Shown one piece after another: positions 57,560 through 64,000 of a stretch of DNA of 64,000 bases. Position 1 is the stretch's first letter; each line of letters starts with the position of its first letter. Location: positions 97,495 through 161,494 of the forward strand of contig JAAONU010000112.1 of the NCBI GenBank assembly GCA_012932295.1. The letters run 5' to 3'. Source of the stretch: Cyclina sinensis. Taxonomy: Eukaryota > Mollusca > Bivalvia > Venerida > Veneridae. The position numbers and the translations under genes were made by a program. The notes under the pieces are model-generated. The model was not told the DNA's origin. It made no database searches and saw nothing but the letters and a program-made list of their open reading frames with translations.

Positions 57560-60500
57560 CATCCTTAATTCAGCAATTTAGTATCAAATCGTGGGTATTT
57601 GTCTTCGTCCTCATGTGCTTTTCCTCATGTGCTTGTCATTAACTCAACAATAGAAGTATTTTTTTCCGGTTTATCTGTAAATAAGGGGAAATGTGTATTT
57701 CAGAAAGGCATTTTATCTTTGTCTTTGTCTTTGTCTGAATGGAAGTTCAAGTGCATCGTCATCACCGAAATATTTTGGGTTTGTCAGCACGATTTTTGCA
57801 TGACTACAAGAAGAATAACATTCGTCCACAAGAAATTTCGTAACCATTTTTACTGAATCTTATAAGTCTTAAACCTTATTTAGAAAGACATTTCGTAAAA
57901 ATATGATAACTACAGATACTTTTATTTTCCTAGAAACTAGAGCTCTCCGTGTGAAAAACAAGATTTACGTGTAGATGTAATTTTCAAAGGATGTTGTAGA
58001 CGTTCGTATGTTTGTATAGCTACATTAGTAGATTGTTATATTTTTAACTGTAGACAAACTAGTGTGTTCTATTTTTATTTCTATAGTATATTTTTACCCC
58101 CTTTGCGGTGCCAAATACCTAGTTTATAGATTTGTATGTAAAACATCTCACTACAAAATGTATTTGTCTTTGAAATAATATTGAATTTTTGTTTGTGTTT
58201 GTTTCGGAAATATTCTTTTTTCACATGTACATATAATAATATTCTGTATTTACACGTTTCCTATTTGAAATACAAAACGATATTTCCAAAATGTAAACTT
58301 GCAAAATTAAGAAGCATGCTGATAGCTAAAAATACGTTAAAGTAGACGCTTTTGTTGCGTTTGAGAGGACTCTATTTTATGTTCTCTGATTTTGGGCATG
58401 AACCATTACCTAACTATAACCCAATCAATCTCAATATGCCAGCACAATCCATGCAATGTGTTCAGTATAACGGGTGCCGTGTTAGTAGCCAGTAGAAGTT
58501 TGCAGTGACCGTAGAGATAGCCAGTTTGCCGTGATTATAGCCATAGAAACGTAGAGTAGAAATAGAACCTCGTAGAAATAGTTTGCAGTGAATGTAGAAA
58601 GTAGTTCGACATAGATTAGTTTGTTTGCCGTGCACGTAGATTTAGAAAAAAATAGTTCTAGAAGTAGAGTAGTAATATTTGCAGTGTGTGCCAATAGTAT
58701 TCGGTGGTGGTAACATATAGACGATTGCTCAAGCTCTTTACTAACACATGAACACTTCCCAAAAGAAGAAAACTCTAAAATTGACAGCATGGTTTGATAT
58801 AAAGGTATGAATAATAGAAAAATAGATTTTTTTAAAGAAAACACTGTCAGTTCTTGCTTGTTAGATCTATATTGAGAATCAGCTCTCTTTTTAATTCAAT
58901 TTTTAGACTCAAACAATTACGTCAGAGGGTTTACACTCAATGGTTCTTGCCCAATATCAATTAAAAAAAACCCCCCTCTCATTCGTTTTCTCTTAGTTCA
59001 ATAGAGAATTTTCTGTTCAAAATGACCTCTTATGGTTTTGTTATTTTTCTTTAAAAAGAAATGTCACTTTTGGCAGATGTTGGTCGTTTTTTCAAGAGAT
59101 TAGAATCCTTGTTGGGTTTTCTGTTTTGTTCTCTATTATTTAATCTGTTTAATTTTACTTAGAATAGCTTAGTTTCAATATAATGATTACTTTGTTTATT
59201 GTTTATAAAGGTTGTTTTGCAGTTTTGGCGACAAACTTGTAATCATATTAAATTATGTAAATATTTTCGGTTCGTTCTTCTTCATATCTTTTTTTATTTA
59301 GTATGACTGATTTTGTTCTTAAGATCTCTCTAAAACAAGTAAGCTAGTGTAATACTAGCTAACTTTGATACGGTTGTTAATGAACTTATAAAGCGGTTTT
59401 ATTGTCGCCATATTTGGCGACAGTCTGCTCATGGCGGTTACTTCCCTTGCAATTCACTTTTCACTCTCGCTAGACATTATCACGTTACCACGTGGCAATG
59501 ATTTGAGTTGATTTTTGCACTATTTTTAACCACCACTATAACTTTCTGTTAAAATTTTTCGTAGAAACAGAACAAGAAAAAATACCTTTACAATACAAAA
59601 AATATACACGTGAATTTAATGTCGCCAACCAGGGTTTGTTCGTGATAGCAGTGATGTCCACTGAAGATTATGAAAATTTGAAAATAACCAGAGAAATCAC
59701 TGCGGAAACGATAGGCCTAATGACTTTTATTTCAGTTACTATACAACGACTCTTTTACAGCTAAAAGCCAGAAACAAAATGATATATCAACAGAAGATAT
59801 ATTGTTGACTAATAATTAAAAAAAACACATGTTTTTTAAACCATACGTATTATCATGATTATGAAGTGTTTTTGGGGCACGTCAGGACTACTGATCTTCA
59901 TTTTGCTATTTGTGTAACCAATGCTCAATGCTCTTAGCAAGCACTTGTTCGAGGTCTCCATCTACTGTATTTTAAAAATCTATCATCTATATTTTTGGTG
60001 TATGCGAAGAACTTGTTGATTCATATTAAGAATGATATATAAAGTAATCTTGACTGTTCATAAAATGAAAACAAAACTTAATATATATATAACAGTAACT
60101 TGTTTACGTCCGTCTTTATAGTGTTCCGACTTGATACCATACAAAAAGGGTGCACTATGAATATAGTTTGCATATATGAAGTCATTAGTTCAACATATAG
60201 GATTATCCGGGCAGTTTATGAAATAACAACTGAATATCACAGAGATGACAGGACGGAACCATTTAAAAAAAAGAAAGATTTGCACCATATAACCAAGTTA
60301 CCACTTTGTATATTTAATTTTCGTTTCCATTAAGTGGAGATAACTCAAGATATTTTGTAGTTTTAGCATCTACATTCATATAAACCGTTTTTTTACAATA
60401 TAAATCAAAGCCATTCTATATATGAAAAATTGTTTTGTTTGACAGTTTGTTTGTATTTTCATTCAATGAGCTGTCAAGATATAAATCAAATGACTTTATG

Positions 60501-60880
60501 ATATAAGAAACTGAATCCATATTACATCAGTGTCACTTAATATAAAACCAATACCACACTATACAAGTATACATGTAAGGCTGACACAAGATACCACTTT
60601 AAATATTTAAGTTTCGTTTCATAAAGTGTCAACATGAATATTTATTATTCTAATGACTTAAAAACTTAAAGCAATTGCGTTCATCTAACATCATTTTCGT
60701 GTAATGAAAAAAAAAAATAAATATATATATATATGCACGGCTGTATATCCTGTTGAGATGACTCCATATTTGAGACGCAGTCAAGCATATTGATGACGAA
60801 AATATCTGTTACGACGAGGAAAGAAACCATGATCATGTTTGTGAAATAAAATAAATATAAATGAAATTATATTCAAATAT
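57560..60880. other. AT-rich region with degenerate repeats; no gene seen
   Basis: 58485-58690 is a degenerate tandem of GTAGAAATAGTTTGCAGTGA-like units that gives a spurious 120-residue minus-strand frame. At 59404-59425 TGTCGCCA and TGGCGACA form a hairpin, with further GGCGACA/TGTCGCC copies at 59227 and 59622. 60280-60640 has two diverged copies of an ACCACTTT...TTTCGTTTC...AAGTG block. No supported coding exon. Confidence 0.45.
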
Positions 60881-62282
60881 AAAAACACGAAGGCTACTTT
60901 ACAGAGGGAAAGGTGCTATATTTACAGCACTCACTTCTGCAGCTTATCTCTCGATAATGCCTGGACCGATTTCAATGCCATTGCTATCATTGAAAAGTCG
61001 ACGCTACAAGCAATCATATGAGGTATATTGCAAGTCTGTAGGTTGTGCAGATCAAACGTGGTAGCTCCGTGTTTTTGAGTTCTCAAAAACACGAAGTGAC
61101 TAAATTAAACGTATAAATAACGTGTATATATGCATTATAGAAGCATGCGGAGAAATAGAGGATCCGACCCACCGTTCATTTATCGACTTGAAACAGTACG
61201 AAATGATTAAATATGTGCTTCAGGCAGTGTGTGGGCTTGAAGTCTGCAGCTGGAAGATCATTTTAGAAATGTTGGTCTCTTAAGCCTATTAGCGCACTAG
61301 ACTGAAAAGCCGCTTCCGAAGTGCACTTTCCTCTACCAGCACGATTTTGGAACATCTCAACAGAAACGTGCAGAACTGTTAGTTATTCCAAATAAAGAAA
61401 CAAAGAGAGAGCAAGGGGAAAGAATCGTGTTCGAAACATTATCCAGATACATGCACTGTATTGCGGGGATGCAGTGCTATAATAGTGATTTTGCGTCTTT
61501 CAGCGTACTCACTTGTGCTGGCTCTCTTCCGGTAATGCCTGGACCGATTTTAAAGCGGAAGGTGTCGTATGAAAGCTGACCCTATAAGCAAACGTTTGAG
61601 ACCTTTTGCACGATTGTACGTCTAGCAGATCGAGCGTGACACGCGCCGTGTTTTTGAGTTCTCAAAAACACGAAGGCTACTTTACAGAGGGAAAGGTGCT
61701 ATATGGGCGAATTTCTTCGTTTGACAGCACTCACTTCTGCAGCTTATCTCTCGGTAATGCCTGGACCGATTTCAATGCCATTGCTATCATTGAAAAGTCG
61801 ACGCTACAAGCAATCATATGAGGTATATTGCAAGTCTGTAGGTTGTGCAGATCAAACGTGGTAGCTCCGTGTTTTTGAGTTCTCAAAAACACGAAGTGAC
61901 TAAATTAAACGTATAAATAACGTGTATATATGCATTATAGAAGCATGCGGAGAAATAGAGGATCCGACCCACCGTTCATTTATCGACTTGAAACAGTACG
62001 AAATGATTAAATATGTGCTTCAGGCAGTGTGTGGGCTTGAAGTCTGCAGCTGGAAGTTCATTTTAGAAATGTTGGTCTCTTAAGCCTATTAGCGCACTAG
62101 ACTGAAAAGCCGCTTCCGAAGTGCACTTTCCTCTACCAGCACGATTTTGGAACTTCTCAACAGAAACGTGCAGAACTTGTAGTCATTCCAAATAAAGAAA
62201 GAAAAGTAGCGCAAGGGGAAAAAATAGTGTTCGAAACATTATCCAGATACATGCATTCTATTGCGGGGATGCAGTGCTATAC
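60881..62282 (+). repeat. Left arm of a large inverted repeat, alternating B1 (~219 bp) and B2 (~577 bp) elements
   Basis: Order: truncated B1 (60881-61079), B2 (61082-61658), B1 (61661-61879), truncated B2 (61882-62282). Every internal boundary is the same hairpin: stem GTGTTTTTGAG, loop TT, stem CTCAAAAACAC (61069-61092, 61648-61671, 61869-61892). So each unit begins CTCAAAAACACGAAG and ends CCGTGTTTTTGAG. B1 and B2 share their right halves (ACTCACTT...GGTAATGCCTGGACCGATTT). The B1+B2 period is about 800 bp and copies are nearly identical. Confidence 0.9.
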
Positions 62283-62317
62283 TTGCTTTTCATAAGCGAC
62301 GCAGGTGCGCGTTTTCC

Positions 62318-62336
62318 ACTTCCGGTAGCCATTTTG
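62318..62336 (+). promoter_or_regulatory. ETS plus YY1 core-promoter motifs
   Basis: ACTTCCGG (62318-62325; reverse complement CCGGAAGT, the ETS/GABPA consensus) is followed two bases later by GCCATTTTG (62328-62336), the YY1-type element found at TATA-less housekeeping starts. They lie about 110 bp upstream of the ATG at 62443, the expected place for a short 5' untranslated region. Confidence 0.5.
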
Positions 62337-62442
62337 TATGGCAATATTTCGGTTTACCCAATTCCAATGTGTTGAACTGATTAAAATTGATAAATTGTAA
62401 TATATTATATGAATATCATCGATACAGTGGTTGCCAGATATA

Positions 62443-62764
62443 ATGAATGAACAGAAGCTTAAACAGACATATAGAGATGGTCTGGATAAAGATGTTCGTG
62501 ATCGATATGACGAAATAATAAGTATGATTAGGGGACACTGTCCCTATGAGATGAAAAATTAAATTTTTTTCTAGTGACGTAGAAAACCTTCCGGCAGTCA
62601 CATATATCGACATTCTGAACTATTTAGTGAACAGCAAGAGTGCATACACATTAGAGCAGTTGAAAGCTTATAAGTCATTGGAAGCTTATAATCAGCTCGT
62701 CTGTGGTTGGGTGAAGGATGTTTCAAGTCTGAATATAAATAGCCGTATACTAGTCACTGCAAAG
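62443..62764 (+). CDS. First two exons of a SWIM/YqaJ-type protein gene (continues to the right)
   Basis: Exon 1 (62443-62521) starts MNEQKLKQTYRDGLDKDVRD and ends in phase 1 at GTATGA. A 61-bp intron ends in GACGTAG. Exon 2 (62583-62764) reads NLPAVTYIDILNYLVNSKSA, YTLEQLKAYKSLEAYNQLVC, GWVKDV... ILVTAK and ends at a GTAAGA donor. The 'LP-V---DI--YLV-S-S-YT-EQLKAYKSLEAYN-FV-GWV-DV' pattern is what I recall preceding the SWIM zinc finger in invertebrate proteins that also carry a YqaJ-type exonuclease domain. The SWIM motif itself would be in later exons, not found in 62765-64000. An alternative acceptor (TTTTTTTCTAG at 62574) breaks the frame. Whether the gene is intact cannot be told here. 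Confidence 0.6.
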
Positions 62765-62865
62765 GTAAGAACAATTTAAATTGAATCATTCATTTAAATC
62801 TTCCATTGTCAAGATTGGTTGGTAAATTTCAACCCCGGTATTTACCAGTCAGGAAAACACTCATT

Positions 62866-64000
62866 GAAAAGTGAGTACGCTGAAAGACGCAAAATCACTA
62901 TTATAGCACTGCATCCCCGCAATACAGTGCATGTATCTGGATAATGTTTCGAACACGATTCTTTCCCCTTGCTCTCTCTTTGTTTCTTTATTTGGAATAA
63001 CTAACAGTTCTGCACGTTTCTGTTGAGATGTTCCAAAATCGTGCTGGTAGAGGAAAGTGCACTTCGGAAGCGGCTTTTCAGTCTAGTGCGCTAATAGGCT
63101 TAAGAGACCAACATTTCTAAAATGAACTTCCAGCTGCAGACTTCAAGCCCACACACTGCCTGAAGCACATATTTAATCATTTCGTATTGTTTCAAGTCGA
63201 TAAGTGAACGGTGGGTCGGATCCTCTATTTCTCCGTATGCTTCTATAATGCATATATACACGTTATTTATACGTTTAATTTAGTCACTTCGTGTTTTTGA
63301 GAACTCAAAAACACGGAGCTACCACGTTTGATCTGCACAACCTACAGACTTGCAATATACCTCATATGATTGCTTGTAGCGTCGACTTTTCAATGATAGC
63401 AACGGCATTGAAATCGGTCAAGGCATTACCGAGAGATAAGCTGCAGAAGTGAGTGCTCTCAAACGAAGAAATTCGCCCATATAGCACCTTTCCCTCTGTA
63501 AAGTAGCCTTCGTGTTTTTGAGAACTCAAAAACACGGCGCGTGTCACGCTCGATCTGCTAGACGTACAATCGTGCAAAAGGTCTCAAACGTTTGCTTATA
63601 GGGTCAGCTTTCATACGACACCTTCCGCTTTAAAATCGGTCCAGGCATTACCGGAAGAGAGCCAGCACAAGTGAGTACGCTGAAAGACGCAAAATCACTA
63701 TTATAGCACTACATCCCCGCAATAGAGTGCATGTATCTGGATAATGTTTCGAACACGATTCTTTCCCCTTGCTCTCTCTTTGTTTCTTTATTTGGAATGA
63801 CTAACAGTTCTGCACGTTTCTGTTGAGAAGTTCCAAAATCGTGCTGGTAGAGGAAAGTGCACTTCGGAACCGGCTTTTCAGTCTAGTGCACTAATAGGTT
63901 TAAGAGACCAAAATTTCTAAAATGAACTTCCAGCTGCAGAATTCAAGCCCACACACTGCCTGAAGCACATATTTAATCATTTCGTACTGTTTTCAAGTCA
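62866..64000 (-). repeat. Right arm of the inverted repeat (continues beyond the window)
   Basis: Reverse complement of the left arm's series: truncated B2 (62866-63301), B1 (63304-63522), B2 (63525 to past 64000), with the same hairpin junctions at 63291-63314 and 63512-63535 (loop AA on this strand). A few substitutions separate it from the left arm. B2 here starts at GTGAGTACGCTGAAAGACG, a different truncation point from the left arm. Confidence 0.9.

Noticed and set aside
58482..58844. 120-residue minus-strand protein
   Set aside because: Much of it is the translation of a degenerate tandem repeat (GTAGAAATAGTTTGCAGTGA-like units).

Overview
The window is AT-rich animal nuclear DNA. Spliced genes have GT/AG introns, the introns are large and full of repeats, and mobile-element relics are dense. 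The repeat types (arrays of 150-165 bp units, elements starting TTTTAGCTCACCTGAG, piggyBac-type miniature elements starting TTAACCCTT) and a single-exon Toll-like receptor with one LRR C-cap fit a bivalve mollusc, probably a heterodont clam. That assignment rests on recalled repeat families and was not checked by a search.

Layout. At 1-883 lies the first coding exon (minus strand) of an unidentified gene that leaves the window on the left, inside a tandemly duplicated intron sequence. From 884 to 7.9 kb there are repeats, a broken pogo-type transposase and a Pif1/Helitron-like helicase relic. At 7982-10231 (minus) is a complete intronless Toll-like receptor. From 10.2 to 18.5 kb there are miniature transposons, a strong hairpin, a hAT-like remnant and one unidentified reading frame.

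At 18575-45523 (plus) is the main gene: the catalytic subunit of DNA polymerase delta (POLD1). I resolved 24 coding exons whose phases all agree, giving 1101 residues with every exonuclease, polymerase and C-terminal cysteine motif intact. Its 7.3 kb first intron carries two TA-flanked DNA transposons, a foldback element, a tRNA-like SINE head and a 1.7 kb minisatellite with higher-order structure.

From 45.5 to 50 kb there are arrays of dispersed repeats. At 50018-50394 (plus) are the probable last two exons of an unidentified gene. At 55082-57559 (plus) is a small two-exon gene resembling sperm microtubule inner protein 2 (SPMIP2/C4orf45). At 60881-64000 a large inverted repeat, built from alternating small elements with shared termini, brackets the promoter and first two exons of a SWIM/YqaJ-type gene (62443-62764) that continues through the right arm and probably beyond the window.

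The genes look functionally unrelated: innate immune receptor, replicative polymerase, putative sperm axoneme protein and a domesticated-element-like SWIM gene. The main theme is mobile and tandem DNA accumulating in introns and intergenic space around intact host genes. I saw no rRNA, no complete tRNA and no CRISPR array.
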